Assembly: GCF_019857185.1 (NCBI RefSeq)
Contig: NZ_JAHWXP010000002.1
Span: forward strand, 62,001-126,000
Source of the DNA: Alteriqipengyuania abyssalis
GTDB taxonomy: Bacteria > Pseudomonadota > Alphaproteobacteria > Sphingomonadales > Sphingomonadaceae
DNA length: 64,000 nucleotides
Direction: 5' to 3'
The notes beneath the pieces were generated by a model. That model did not search any database. It was not told the DNA's origin and was given only the letters and a program-made list of their open reading frames with translations. The position numbers and the translations under genes were made by a program. Positions 8,313 to 19,117 of this stretch are shown in pieces (within the stretch, counting starts at the first letter, position 1; each line of letters begins with the position of its first letter).

Positions 8313-9713
8313 CTATCTCCGGTTTCGCGCAACCAGATCGGCCAGAAGGGCGTCGAGCTCTTCGCGGTCCAGATAGCGCCCGTCGCGGATCACCGCTGCG
8401 ATCTGCCGCGTGTTCGCGATATCCTCGAACGGATCGGCATCGAGCAGGACCAGATCGGCCCTTTTGCCCACGGCAATCGTCCCACGGTCATCCTCGACAC
8501 CCAGAAACTCGGCGGCGAGCCGGGTGGAGCCTTCCAGGATCAGGCGATTGTCCAGCCCCGCCTGCGCCAGCGCCTCGAACTCGTCGTGCAGCGAGAAGCC
8601 GGGTGCAACTCCGGGAATACCGGCATCGGTTCCCGTCAGCACGGGGATACCACCCTGTGCGAAGGCGCGGACCAGCGGGCCGTTGAAGTCCACGATGCTC
8701 TGCGCGTAGGCGATATATCCCTCGCTCGACTGGGCAGCGTAGGGATTGGAATTGACGGAAAGATCGTAGAGCTGCGGCGGCAGCACATACAGATCTTCGC
8801 GCGAGGCGAGCGAGTCCGGGTCGCGCGCGATTTGCGCGATCCGATCGTTGGCGGTGAGCGTGGTGACAAGCGCCGTGCGGTTTTTGCTGGCCATCTCCAC
8901 GTAGGATGGAATTGCCGCGACGTCGGGCGAGCGGGTTTGCTGCGCGAATTCCTCTGCATGGACGACCAGGTCGTAACCGGGCTTGAAGAAGGCCTCGGTG
9001 ATCCCCTCGCCCCGCTGCGGGATATGGCCGACGACCCGGATGTTCCGCGCGCGTGCCTCCTCCACGATGGCGGTAAAGGTCGGCAGATCGAGATGGCCAT
9101 ACACCTTCACGAACTCGAACCCGTCGGCTGCTGCGTCTTTGACCGCCTGCCGCCCCTGCGCGGGCGAGCCTGCACTATGCGTAATCCCGAAGGGCAGGAC
9201 CGGATCGTTGCTGTCGATCATGGTCGCCATGGCCACGTGCGGGCCAAGGATACGACCACTCTCGATCGCGATCCGCTGCCCCACGGTCTCGGGCATGGCG
9301 GCCAGGTCGAACACCTGAAGCACGCCGTTGACGATGTAGGGCGTGAAGGCGTCCTGCATGTTGGCTGTACCATCTTCGGGCACCGGACTGCGCGCCAGCA
9401 GGCGCAGCATGCGCTCGTTTCCGATATGCACATGCATGTCGCTGAAACCCGGGACCAGCCATTTGCCCGTCCCGTCGATCCGGTTCGCATCCTTCGGACC
9501 GCCTGCGTCTGCGGCATGTGCGATGGAGACGATCCGACCTCCTTCGATAACCACGGTGCGGTTGGGCAGCACGCCGCCCTCCTTGGTCATCGGGATCACG
9601 GTGACATTCTCGATCACGAGCGTCTCGCCGGCGGCTGCCCGGGCAGGCGGCGACGCGGCCAGCGGGGCGGTCGCGAGCGCGATCATCGCGAGGAAGGCCA
9701 GGCATCTCAACAT
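8313..9713 (-). CDS. Secreted amidohydrolase family protein
   Basis: 466 residues from the ATG at 9713, with a signal peptide (MLRCLAFLAMIALATAPLAA, cleavage near SPPARAAA). Metal-dependent amidohydrolase fold: N-terminal beta-sandwich part, metal motif GFSDMHVHIGNE (H-x-H), a Lys in FEFVKVYGHLD that may be carboxylated, GHIPQRGEG and VVHAEEF supplying further His, and the catalytic Asp in GTDAGIPGVAPG. The C-terminus returns to the sandwich (GTIAVGKRADLVLLDADP). Related secreted enzymes are imidazolonepropionase- or prolidase-like; the substrate is not predictable. It is divergent from a TetR regulator with a shared operator-like repeat, so repression by that TetR is likely. Confidence 0.85.
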   Translation of the reverse strand: MLRCLAFLAMIALATAPLAASPPARAAAGETLVIENVTVIPMTKEGGVLPNRTVVIEGGRIVSIAHAADAGGPKDANRIDGTGKWLVPGFSDMHVHIGNERMLRLLARSPVPEDGTANMQDAFTPYIVNGVLQVFDLAAMPETVGQRIAIESGRILGPHVAMATMIDSNDPVLPFGITHSAGSPAQGRQAVKDAAADGFEFVKVYGHLDLPTFTAIVEEARARNIRVVGHIPQRGEGITEAFFKPGYDLVVHAEEFAQQTRSPDVAAIPSYVEMASKNRTALVTTLTANDRIAQIARDPDSLASREDLYVLPPQLYDLSVNSNPYAAQSSEGYIAYAQSIVDFNGPLVRAFAQGGIPVLTGTDAGIPGVAPGFSLHDEFEALAQAGLDNRLILEGSTRLAAEFLGVEDDRGTIAVGKRADLVLLDADPFEDIANTRQIAAVIRDGRYLDREELDALLADLVARNRR

Positions 9714-9796
9714 CGTCGAAGTCCTCCTTGGCTGCAGGTTCGGCGGTTCGAGCTGGGCCGGTCCTGGCAGCGTTTCCAAAAATCTGGCTTGTCACT

Positions 9797-9827
9797 GTCT
9801 AGATTCCTTATCGCGACCTATCTAGAC
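9797..9827. promoter_or_regulatory. Operator-like inverted repeat between amidohydrolase and TetR
   Basis: Perfect 8-bp inverted repeat GTCTAGAT (9797-9804) and ATCTAGAC (9820-9827) with a 15-base spacer, each arm holding TCTAGA. It lies between the divergent starts at 9713 and 9885, where TetR-family regulators usually bind. Binding itself is inferred. Confidence 0.55.
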
Positions 9828-9884
9828 GCTGTCAAGTTCCTCCGCTAGTGGGGGTCAAACGGGAGACATTGCTGGTTGGGCGAG

Positions 9885-10490
9885 ATGACGGACAAGACCT
9901 ATCATCATGGAAATCTGGCTGTCGAGCTGCTGCAGGCGGCGGAGCGAGAGCTGGTCCTGAACGGGATCGAGGCGTTTTCCCTGCGGGCGGTGGCGAAGCG
10001 TGCCGGTGTCAGCCATGGTGCCCCCGCCTATCATTTCAAAAGCGCCAGAGGATTGCTGACCGCGCTCGCCGCGACCGGATACGAGCGGCTGGTGGAGGCG
10101 CAGGAAGCGCGCCAGTCCCACGCCGGGAGCGCCCCGAAGGAGCAGCTTATTGCGATCGGCCTGGGCTATCTCGATTTTGCCGAGGCCAATCCGGACCTTT
10201 TTAGGCTGATGTTCTCGTCCGAGAAGCCCGACAGGGGCGATGCCCATTTCGACATCGCAGCGAAAGCCGCCTTCGGAAAACTGCTCGATGGCGTGCGCGA
10301 GGTATTGGGCCGCGATCCTTCGGCCCACCCGTCTGCCATGACGCAGGTCGCCGCATCATGGGCGATGGTCCACGGCCTGGCCGACCTAATCATTTCGGGG
10401 CGGCTCGACGGGCCGCTGGCGCTGAAAGAGATTTCGGGACCGGATCGGGAGATGCTGTTGTCGCGCATCCTGTTGAAAGCCCTGGCGTAA
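9885..10490 (+). CDS. TetR/AcrR family transcriptional regulator
   Basis: 201 residues from the ATG at 9885 (MTDKTYHHGNLAVELLQAA); a TTG three codons earlier is possible. The N-terminal helix-turn-helix reads FSLRAVAKRAGVSHGAPAYHFKSARGLL, the canonical TetR DNA-binding pattern including the Tyr-His-x-Phe segment. The C-terminal ligand domain (LGYLDFAEANPDLFRLMFSS) matches the WHG-type domain. The effector is unknown. It probably represses the divergent secreted amidohydrolase and itself through the repeat at 9797-9827. Confidence 0.9.
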   Translation: MTDKTYHHGNLAVELLQAAERELVLNGIEAFSLRAVAKRAGVSHGAPAYHFKSARGLLTALAATGYERLVEAQEARQSHAGSAPKEQLIAIGLGYLDFAEANPDLFRLMFSSEKPDRGDAHFDIAAKAAFGKLLDGVREVLGRDPSAHPSAMTQVAASWAMVHGLADLIISGRLDGPLALKEISGPDREMLLSRILLKALA

Positions 10491-10576
10491 CGCTGGCCGC
10501 GCAGGGGAGGGAAAATCGCGGCACGATGCGTCCGGCCCGCTCATTATCGGGACCCTCGAAAAGTTCCACAAATTTG

Positions 10577-10613
10577 ATCGATAATTCCGATTGCCGCCAT
10601 CGCCACAAATCGC
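10577..10613. promoter_or_regulatory. Phased OxyR-like site upstream of ahpC
   Basis: Four quarter-sites at 11-base spacing: ATCG (10577), CGAT (10588), ATCG (10599) and a degenerate TCGC (10610), each separated by exactly 7 bases. This is the OxyR tetrameric layout ATAG-N7-CTAT-N7-ATAG-N7-CTAT with C for A in the third place. It lies about 60 bases before the ahpC start. The assignment is by architecture only. Confidence 0.45.
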
Positions 10614-10674
10614 TTTTGTGCGTTGCAGCAGTCCCTATCTAGGCGTCGAGTTCAAACCCCCAGAGGAGACATTC

Positions 10675-11241
10675 ATGGGTATCATCGGAAGCCAGATCAA
10701 ACCGTTCAAAGCCACCGCATTCCAGGCCGGCAAGGACTTCTTCGAAGTCACCGACGAGGACGTGAAGGGCAAGTGGGCGATCTTCTTCTTCTACCCGGCG
10801 GATTTCACCTTCGTGTGCCCGACCGAGCTGGAAAACCTCGGCGAGCAGTACGACATGCTCCAGAAGATGGGCGTGGAAGTCTATGCCGTCAGCACCGACA
10901 CGCATTTCAGCCACAAGGCATGGCACGACACCTCCGACAAGATCGGCAAGCTGAAGTTCCCGTTCCTCGGCGACCAGCTGCACACGCTGTCGAAGAACTT
11001 CGACGTGCTGCGTGAGGAAATGGGCCTCGCCGACCGTGCGACCTTCGTGGTCGATCCCGACGGTGTGATCCAGATCATGGAACAGACCTGCGAAGGCGTG
11101 GGCCGCAATGCCAACGAACTCGCCCGCAAGATCAAGGCGGCGCAGTACGTGCGCGAGAACCCCGGCCAGGTCTGCCCGGCCGCGTGGGAAGAAGGCAGCG
11201 AGACGCTGGCTCCCTCGCTCGACCTCGTCGGCAAGATCTAA
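10675..11241 (+). CDS. ahpC: Alkyl hydroperoxide reductase subunit C (2-Cys peroxiredoxin)
   Basis: 188 residues from the ATG at 10675 ([19 protein letters not shown]), preceded by AGAGGAG. It reduces H2O2 and organic peroxides in the cytosol. The peroxidatic Cys is in [20 protein letters not shown] (near residue 47) and the resolving Cys in [11 protein letters not shown] (near 166), as in bacterial AhpC. Its reductase AhpF follows about 180 bases downstream, with a palindromic repeat element in between. A phased OxyR-like site precedes it. Confidence 0.97.
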   Translation: MGIIGSQIKPFKATAFQAGKDFFEVTDEDVKGKWAIFFFYPADFTFVCPTELENLGEQYDMLQKMGVEVYAVSTDTHFSHKAWHDTSDKIGKLKFPFLGDQLHTLSKNFDVLREEMGLADRATFVVDPDGVIQIMEQTCEGVGRNANELARKIKAAQYVRENPGQVCPAAWEEGSETLAPSLDLVGKI

Positions 11242-11295
11242 GCGATACTACCGGAGGCTCGGCACACGCCGGGCCTCCACTCCCCCCGCCCTCCT

Positions 11296-11401
11296 CGTCA
11301 TCGCGAGGAGTGAAACGACAAAGCGATCCATGTTCGAACCGGTCCAGGCCGACCCGTTCGATGATGGATTGCCACGCCGCTTCCCGCGGCTCGCAATAAC
11401 G
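11296..11401. repeat. REP/MITE-like inverted-repeat element between ahpC and ahpF
   Basis: Imperfect inverted repeat of about 35 bases per arm: left arm starts CGTCATCGCGAGGAGTGAAA (11296) and ends GCGATCCA (11330); right arm starts TGGATTGCCACG (11365) and ends CTCGCAATAACG (11401). The ends CGTCAT(C/T)GCGAG match a palindrome family I recognise as common in alphaproteobacterial intergenic regions. It may attenuate or stabilise the ahpC mRNA relative to ahpF. Confidence 0.75.
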
Positions 11402-11425
11402 CATTTTTCGATGGAGTCCTTTCCC

Positions 11426-13015
11426 ATGCTCGACGCACAGATGACCGATCAGCTGAAGCAGTACCTGCAAAACCTGCGCGAGCCGGTGGAGCTCGTCGCA
11501 TCGCTGGGGGACGACGAAACGTCGGCGAAGACGCGCGAGCTGCTCGAAGAAATCGCCGCGCTGCACGACCTCGTCAGCGTGGACTTGGGCGGCGACCACG
11601 AACGCAAGCCCAGCTTCATCATCCGTCGTGGCAATGACGCCGAAAAGTGGGTCCGCTTTGCCGGCCTGCCGATGGGCCACGAGTTCACCTCGCTGGTGCT
11701 CGCGCTGCTGTGGGCGGGCGGCCATCCGCCCAAGGTCGATGCCGATGTGCTGGAGGATATCCGCCGGATCGAGACCGATCTGGAGTTCGAGATGTTCTTC
11801 TCGCTCTCGTGCCACAACTGCCCGGATGTAGTTCAGGCGCTCACGCTGATGGCGCTGGAGAACAGCCGCATCACCGCAACGCTGATCGAGGGCGGCGCGT
11901 ACAAGGACGAGGTCGAGGCGCGCGACATCATGGCCGTGCCCGCGACCTTCCTCAACGGCGAGAGTTTCTATAACGGCAAGATCGAGCTCCCGCAGATCCT
12001 CGAACGGCTCGATACCGGCGCGGGCGCGAAGGCTGCGGCCAAGCTCAACGAGCGCGAGCCGTACGAAGTGCTGGTGATCGGCGGCGGGCCTGCCGGGGTC
12101 GCGACCTCGGTCTACACCGCGCGCAAGGGTTTCCGCACCGGCATAGCTGCCGAACGCTTCGGCGGGCAGCTGCAGGACACGCTCGGGATCGAGAACCTGC
12201 CCGGCACCGCCTATACCGAGGGCCCCAAGCTTTCCGCCGACCTCGACGAGCAGGTCAGGGAAAACGAGATCGACAAGATCGACCTCGTCCAGGCCGAGGA
12301 GCTGATCCCCGCCAAGCAGGAGGGCGGCATGCACAAGGTCCGCTTCGCCAATGGCGGCGAGCTGACCGCGCGTGCGATCATCCTCGCCACCGGTGCCCGC
12401 TGGCGCAATCTGGGCGTCCCGGGCGAGCAGGAATACCGCAACAAGGGCGTGGCCTACTGCCCGCACTGCGACGGCCCGCTGTTCAAGGGCAAGCGGATCG
12501 CGGTGATCGGCGGCGGCAACTCGGGCGTCGAGGCGGCGATCGACCTCGCCAAGATCGTCGACCACGTGACGCTGATCGAATTCGACACCCAGCTGCGCGC
12601 CGATGCGGTGCTTGTGAGCAAGCTCAAGAGCCTCGATAATGTCGAGATCGTCACCAACGGCCAGACGACTGAGATCACCGGCGACGGCAGCCGCGTTAAC
12701 GGCCTGATCGTGAAGGACCGCGACAGCGGCGAAGAACGCACTATCGAGCTGGCGGGCGTGTTCGTCCAGATCGGCCTCGTCCCCAACACCGAATGGCTGA
12801 AGGACTCCGGGCTCGAACTGTCGAAGCACGGCGAGATCGTCACCGACGAGCGCGGCGCAACCAACCTGCCCGGCATCTTCGGTGCGGGCGATGCGACGAC
12901 CGTACCCTACAAGCAGATCGTGGTCGCGATGGGCCAGGGCGCAAAAGCAGGCCTGACCGCGTTCGACTACCTCATCCGCACCGAACCGGCGGACGAGATC
13001 GCGCAAGCCGCGTAA
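11426..13015 (+). CDS. ahpF: Alkyl hydroperoxide reductase subunit F
   Basis: 529-residue flavoprotein that passes electrons from NADH to AhpC. The ATG at 11426 (MLDAQMTDQLKQYLQNLREP) is chosen because GGAG lies at 11413-11416; an in-frame ATG at 11411 has no site. Order: tandem thioredoxin-like N-terminal domain with redox motif SLSCHNCPDV (near residue 130), FAD motif VIGGGPAGVATSVYTARKG (near 215), disulfide CPHCDGP (near 345), NAD motif VIGGGNSGVEAAIDLAKI, and the C-terminal FAD motif GIFGAGDATTVPYKQI. Length and motif order are normal. It works with AhpC encoded just upstream. Confidence 0.97.
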   Translation: MLDAQMTDQLKQYLQNLREPVELVASLGDDETSAKTRELLEEIAALHDLVSVDLGGDHERKPSFIIRRGNDAEKWVRFAGLPMGHEFTSLVLALLWAGGHPPKVDADVLEDIRRIETDLEFEMFFSLSCHNCPDVVQALTLMALENSRITATLIEGGAYKDEVEARDIMAVPATFLNGESFYNGKIELPQILERLDTGAGAKAAAKLNEREPYEVLVIGGGPAGVATSVYTARKGFRTGIAAERFGGQLQDTLGIENLPGTAYTEGPKLSADLDEQVRENEIDKIDLVQAEELIPAKQEGGMHKVRFANGGELTARAIILATGARWRNLGVPGEQEYRNKGVAYCPHCDGPLFKGKRIAVIGGGNSGVEAAIDLAKIVDHVTLIEFDTQLRADAVLVSKLKSLDNVEIVTNGQTTEITGDGSRVNGLIVKDRDSGEERTIELAGVFVQIGLVPNTEWLKDSGLELSKHGEIVTDERGATNLPGIFGAGDATTVPYKQIVVAMGQGAKAGLTAFDYLIRTEPADEIAQAA

Positions 13016-13122
13016 GTCCCTCCCCTGCAACGCATTTTGCTTGTCGAATTTTTCGGGCAGATGTATTTTCGATCCCGTCCGGCTTCGGCGCGGACGGGAT
13101 CGTTCAGGGGGAAAATCCGAAT

Positions 13123-13791
13123 ATGAAGTTCAGTCAGTGCGCGCTCGCGGGCGCGCTGGTGGCATTGGCCGTGCCCGCCTCGGCTCACGCCGAAGGCAAA
13201 TCGCTGCAACTCGCCAAGGTCGTGCTCGACACCGAAACCGCACCGATCGAAGCACGCGTGAAGGGCGGCACGCTGTGCGTCTTTCCGAGCAATATCGAGC
13301 TGCCCAAGGAAAAGAAGACGCAGGATTTCGAGCGTTACGACCGTCTGGTTTCGGACGCGCTGGGCACCGGCGAAGTCGCGGTAGTCTCCGACTCGGATGA
13401 TCTGTTTGCTGCAGAATCGGACGACAAGGGCGACATCCTGCTGGGCGCGGTGATGGCGCCGACCGCAATCAACATCTGCTCCTCGGTCAACGGCTTCAAG
13501 GGCACGATCGATATCAAGGTCCAATGGCAGTTCTACGACCGGGGGAGCGCGAAGGTGGTCGAAACGCTGACGACAGAGGGCTCGGGCACACTGGCGAAAT
13601 TCTCGAACAGCGGGTTCGAGGAGATGTGGGATGCCGCCTTCGTCGATGCGCTCCGCAAGGTGCAGCAGGCGGGCGTGATCGACCGGGTGCTGGCAACTGG
13701 CGCGACGGTGGACTCGGTCGAACCGGCGGCGGGCGATCCCACGCAGGCCGAAGTGCTCGACGAGCCGCAGGACGTCGCACCCGCTACCTGA
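13123..13791 (+). CDS. Secreted protein of unknown function
   Basis: 222 residues from the ATG at 13123, preceded by GGGGGAAA. The signal peptide is MKFSQCALAGALVALAVPASAHA, cleaved before EGKS. The mature part has a domain with GGTLCVFPSNIELPKEKK and later NICSSVNGFKGTIDIKVQWQ, with two Cys that could pair, and ends in an acidic/Pro tail (AEVLDEPQDVAPAT). I recognise no family. It lies between ahpF and katG but has its own terminator-like hairpin, so any link with peroxide defence is only positional. Confidence 0.7.
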   Translation: MKFSQCALAGALVALAVPASAHAEGKSLQLAKVVLDTETAPIEARVKGGTLCVFPSNIELPKEKKTQDFERYDRLVSDALGTGEVAVVSDSDDLFAAESDDKGDILLGAVMAPTAINICSSVNGFKGTIDIKVQWQFYDRGSAKVVETLTTEGSGTLAKFSNSGFEEMWDAAFVDALRKVQQAGVIDRVLATGATVDSVEPAAGDPTQAEVLDEPQDVAPAT

Positions 13792-13814
13792 GCCCAGACC
13801 ACACCGAACGCATG

Positions 13815-13851
13815 AGCGCCGCCATTCGCAAGCCGGATGGCGGCGCTTTGC
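13815..13851 (+). terminator. Intrinsic terminator-like hairpin
   Basis: Perfect 11-bp stem AGCGCCGCCAT / ATGGCGGCGCT with a loop of 11 bases and a TTGCATTT tail, 23 bases after the stop of the secreted protein. Confidence 0.7.
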
Positions 13852-13907
13852 ATTTGGGCTTGCACGAGTCGCGCCATCGCTCAGGGTGATTAGTCAAAGC
13901 CAATTAA

Positions 13908-16202
<2,295 letters not shown>

Positions 16203-16230
16203 TCGGCCTCGCATAGAGACCCAGACGAAG

Positions 16231-16264
16231 AAGGCCCTCGGCAGCAATGCCGGGGGCCTTTTGC
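16231..16264 (+). terminator. Intrinsic terminator after katG
   Basis: 13-bp stem AAGGCCCTCGGCA / TGCCGGGGGCCTT (one G-T pair) with a GCAA loop, then TTGC. It lies 28 bases after the katG stop. Confidence 0.85.
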
Positions 16265-16375
16265 TTGTGCGGGAAAAGCGAAGACAGTGAACGGTTTTCA
16301 CGGCTGCGCGATCGCGGAACAGGACTGCGCCCCGCGCGCTATCCCCCTGTTACCCCAAAAGGAAAGCTGCGCGCC

Positions 16376-17908
16376 ATGGCCAAGACCGTCCCCCCCACCA
16401 CCACCGATGCCGGTATCCCCGTCCAGAGCGACGAGCATTCGCTGACCATCAGCCCCGATGGCCCGATCGTGCTCAACGATCACTACCTGATCGAGCAGAT
16501 GGCCAACTTCAATCGCGAGCGGATTCCCGAGCGCCAGCCGCACGCCAAGGGCTCGGGCGCGTTCGGCACGTGGAAGACCACCGCCGACGTCTCGAAATAC
16601 ACCAAGGCCAAGATCTTCCAGCCCGGTGCCGAGTGCGAGGTCGCGATGCGTTTCTCCACCGTGGCGGGCGAGCGCGGCAGCCCCGATACATGGCGCGATC
16701 CGCGTGGCTTCTCGGTCAAGTTCTACACCGAGGATGGCAATTTCGACATGGTCGGCAACAACACGCCGATCTTCTTCATTCGCGATCCGCTGAAGTTTCA
16801 GCACTTCATCCGTTCGCAGAAGCGCCGTGCGGATAACGGCCTGCGCGATCACGACATGATGTGGGATTTCTGGACGCTGAGCCCCGAAAGCGCGCACCAG
16901 GTCACCTATCTGATGGGCGACCGCGGCGTGCCGAAGAACTGGCGTGAGATGAACGGCTATTCCAGCCACACCTACATGCTGATCAACGAGGACGGCGAGA
17001 AGTTCTGGGTCAAGTTCCACTTCCACACCAATGTCGGCGACGAGAGCGGCAACGCCCACCTGACGCAGGACGAGGCGGTGAAGAAGGCGGGCGAGGACAG
17101 CGACTACCACCGGCGCGACCTGTTCGACGCGATTGCCGACGGCGATTTTCCCAGCTGGACGCTCAAATGGCAAATCATGCCATTCGAGGATGCCAAGACC
17201 TACCGCATCAACCCGTTCGACCTGACCAAGACCTGGCCGCACGCGGATTATCCGCTGATTGAGGTCGGCACGCTGACGCTCAACGAAAACCCGGTCGACT
17301 GGGATACGCAGATCGAACAGCTCGCGTTCGAACCGAACAACATGGTGCCCGGCATTGGCCTGTCGCCCGACAAGATGCTGCTGGCGCGCGGCTTCTCCTA
17401 TTCGGATGCGCACCGCGCGCGGCTGGGCGTCAACTACAAGCAGATCCCGGTCAACGCGGCGAAGAATGCGGAGGTCAACTCTTACAGCCGCGCCGGGCAC
17501 ATGCGCACGCAGAACGCGGTCGATCCGGTCTACGCGCCCAATTCCTACGGCGGCCCCGCCGCGCAGCCGCAGGTCGGCGGCGAGGCGACGTGGTATTCCG
17601 ATGGCGACATGGTGCGGCAGGCCTATACCCTGCGCGAGGATGACGACGACTGGTCGCAGGCCCGCGCATTGGTGAACGACGTGATGGACGACGCACAGCG
17701 CGACCGCTTCGTCTCCAACGTCTCCGGCCACCTCGCCGACGGCGTGAGCGAGAAGGTGCTCGTGCGCGCCTTCGAATACTGGAAGAACGTCGACAAGACG
17801 ATCGGCCAGCGGATCGAGGACAAGGTCCGCGACATGATCGGCGGCAAGTCGACCGCGCCCGGAATGGCGAGCGCGGACTCGATCAAGCAGCGGCAGGGTG
17901 CCCAATAG
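16376..17908 (+). CDS. katA: Monofunctional haem catalase (small-subunit type)
   Basis: 510 residues from the ATG at 16376 ([20 protein letters not shown]). Dismutates H2O2. The distal His lies in [16 protein letters not shown], the distal Asn in [17 protein letters not shown], and the proximal haem-ligand Tyr in [15 protein letters not shown]. The length fits the small-subunit clade 3 enzymes. The frame is open further upstream, to about 16247, but without family similarity and through the katG terminator. It gives the cell a second catalase beside KatG, with AhpCF nearby. Confidence 0.97.
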   Translation: MAKTVPPTTTDAGIPVQSDEHSLTISPDGPIVLNDHYLIEQMANFNRERIPERQPHAKGSGAFGTWKTTADVSKYTKAKIFQPGAECEVAMRFSTVAGERGSPDTWRDPRGFSVKFYTEDGNFDMVGNNTPIFFIRDPLKFQHFIRSQKRRADNGLRDHDMMWDFWTLSPESAHQVTYLMGDRGVPKNWREMNGYSSHTYMLINEDGEKFWVKFHFHTNVGDESGNAHLTQDEAVKKAGEDSDYHRRDLFDAIADGDFPSWTLKWQIMPFEDAKTYRINPFDLTKTWPHADYPLIEVGTLTLNENPVDWDTQIEQLAFEPNNMVPGIGLSPDKMLLARGFSYSDAHRARLGVNYKQIPVNAAKNAEVNSYSRAGHMRTQNAVDPVYAPNSYGGPAAQPQVGGEATWYSDGDMVRQAYTLREDDDDWSQARALVNDVMDDAQRDRFVSNVSGHLADGVSEKVLVRAFEYWKNVDKTIGQRIEDKVRDMIGGKSTAPGMASADSIKQRQGAQ

Positions 17909-17921
17909 GCCCTGATGGTCG

Positions 17922-17957
17922 ATGTCGGTGGGCGAGCGCAAAATCGCCCATCGACAT
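17922..17957 (+). terminator. Hairpin after katA
   Basis: 14-bp near-perfect stem (ATGTCGGTGGGCGA / TCGCCCATCGACAT, one G-T pair) with an 8-base loop, 14 bases after the katA stop. There is no T-run after it, so it may be an mRNA 3' stabiliser or Rho-assisted end rather than a classic terminator. Confidence 0.5.
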
Positions 17958-18006
17958 GGCCGCCAAGCCTGTTAATGCGAGCCCTTCGCAAAAAGGAAGG
18001 CATATT

Positions 18007-18525
18007 ATGCGCACATTGAAGTTCCTCGTCCCCGTCGCCGCATCCGCACTGGCGCTCGCCGCCTGCTCGGAAGCTCCCGAAGCGACCACCGATGAAACAG
18101 CCGCGACCGATACCGCGACGCCCGACGCAGATGCGGTCGAGTCGCCCGACGCCGCCTCCACCGTGCTCAACGCCAATGACGCGACCGAGAGCGAACTCGC
18201 CGCTGTCGACGGCGTTTCGCCCGAACTCGCCGCCGCGATCGTCGCCGGTCAGCCCTATGCCAGCGTCACCGATCTCGACGCCAAGCTGAAGGAAACGCTG
18301 AGCGAGGACGAAGCCAAGGCCGTGCTGGTCAACGTGTTCGTGCCGATCAACCTGAACTCCGCCAGCGAAGAGGAAATCCGCCTCGTCCCCGGCATGACCG
18401 ACAAGATGGTCCACGAGTTCGAGGAATACCGCCCCTACGCCGACATGGGCGTGTTCGATCGCGAGATCGGCAAGTATGTCGACGAAGCGGAAGTCGCGCG
18501 CTTCCGCCAGTACGTCACGCTTTGA
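18007..18525 (+). CDS. Helix-hairpin-helix lipoprotein (ComEA-like)
   Basis: 172 residues from the ATG at 18007, with AAGGAAGG just upstream. Lipoprotein signal: MRTLKFLVPVAASALALAAC with lipobox LAAC, so the mature protein is anchored by Cys20. An acidic, Ala/Thr-rich linker (SEAPEATTDETAATDTATPD) precedes two HhH-like modules: LNANDATESELAAVDGVSPELAAAIV and INLNSASEEEIRLVPGMTDKMVHEFEEYR. The second has the ComEA-type N-x-N-x-A pattern, which usually binds DNA non-specifically. The mature part is very acidic, so binding to DNA is not assured. Its 3' end overlaps the convergent MsrQ-like gene by 11 bases. Confidence 0.8.
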   Translation: MRTLKFLVPVAASALALAACSEAPEATTDETAATDTATPDADAVESPDAASTVLNANDATESELAAVDGVSPELAAAIVAGQPYASVTDLDAKLKETLSEDEAKAVLVNVFVPINLNSASEEEIRLVPGMTDKMVHEFEEYRPYADMGVFDREIGKYVDEAEVARFRQYVTL

Positions 18526-19117
18526 CGCTGGCGCTGGCTGAGCGTTTCTGACGCCATTGCAGCCAGACCCTGACGATCTCGATCGCCGCCAGTATCGCGA
18601 TGTTGATATAGGCGGTGGTCGGATCGAAGGCGGACAGCGCCCAGTGCACGAACACCAGCACCGCGGCAGGATAGACCAGCCGGTGCAGCGTCTTCCATGA
18701 GCGCTTGAGCATCCGCATCGACGCATCGTTGGACGTGATCGCCAGCGGTATGAACAACGCCAGCGCGACCCATCCGGCAAGGACGTAAGGCGTCGACGCC
18801 TCATCCCAGATGATCGCGGGATCGGCCTTGCGCCACAGATAGATGATCGTGTGCCCGGCGGCATAGGCGAAGCTCGCCACGCCGAGATCGCGCCGCTTGC
18901 GCATCAGATACTGCACGAACCGGTTGCGGCGCAGTGCCAGCCGCAGGGGCGTCACCGCGAGGGTGACCATCAGCAGCCACGCTGCCCAGTCCCCGCTATC
19001 GCCGATGATGTGTCCGTAGCCGTAGAGGTCCGGCGTGAACCACCAGCGCCCAAGCATCCACACACCGGGCAGAGCGAGGATCAGACATAGGAACGGGCGC
19101 GAGCGTAGCAGCGCCAT
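18515..19117 (-). CDS. MsrQ/YedZ-like ferric-reductase-type haem membrane protein
   Basis: 200 residues, about six transmembrane segments (for example GDWAAWLLMVTLAVTPLRLAL, PYVLAGWVALALFIPLAIT). Haem-ligand His residues lie in AAGHTIIYLWR and KTLHRLVYPAAVLVFVHWA. This is the MsrQ pattern, the haem b subunit that passes electrons from quinol to the periplasmic methionine-sulfoxide reductase MsrP. msrP is normally adjacent but is not present here, so the partner is unknown. It is followed on the same strand by the smr and mltA genes upstream, with start and stop of neighbours almost touching. Confidence 0.8.
   Translation of the reverse strand: MALLRSRPFLCLILALPGVWMLGRWWFTPDLYGYGHIIGDSGDWAAWLLMVTLAVTPLRLALRRNRFVQYLMRKRRDLGVASFAYAAGHTIIYLWRKADPAIIWDEASTPYVLAGWVALALFIPLAITSNDASMRMLKRSWKTLHRLVYPAAVLVFVHWALSAFDPTTAYINIAILAAIEIVRVWLQWRQKRSASASVKA

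Noticed and set aside
11132-13030. 632-codon minus-strand frame opposite ahpF
   Set aside because: Antisense shadow of ahpF, no motifs.
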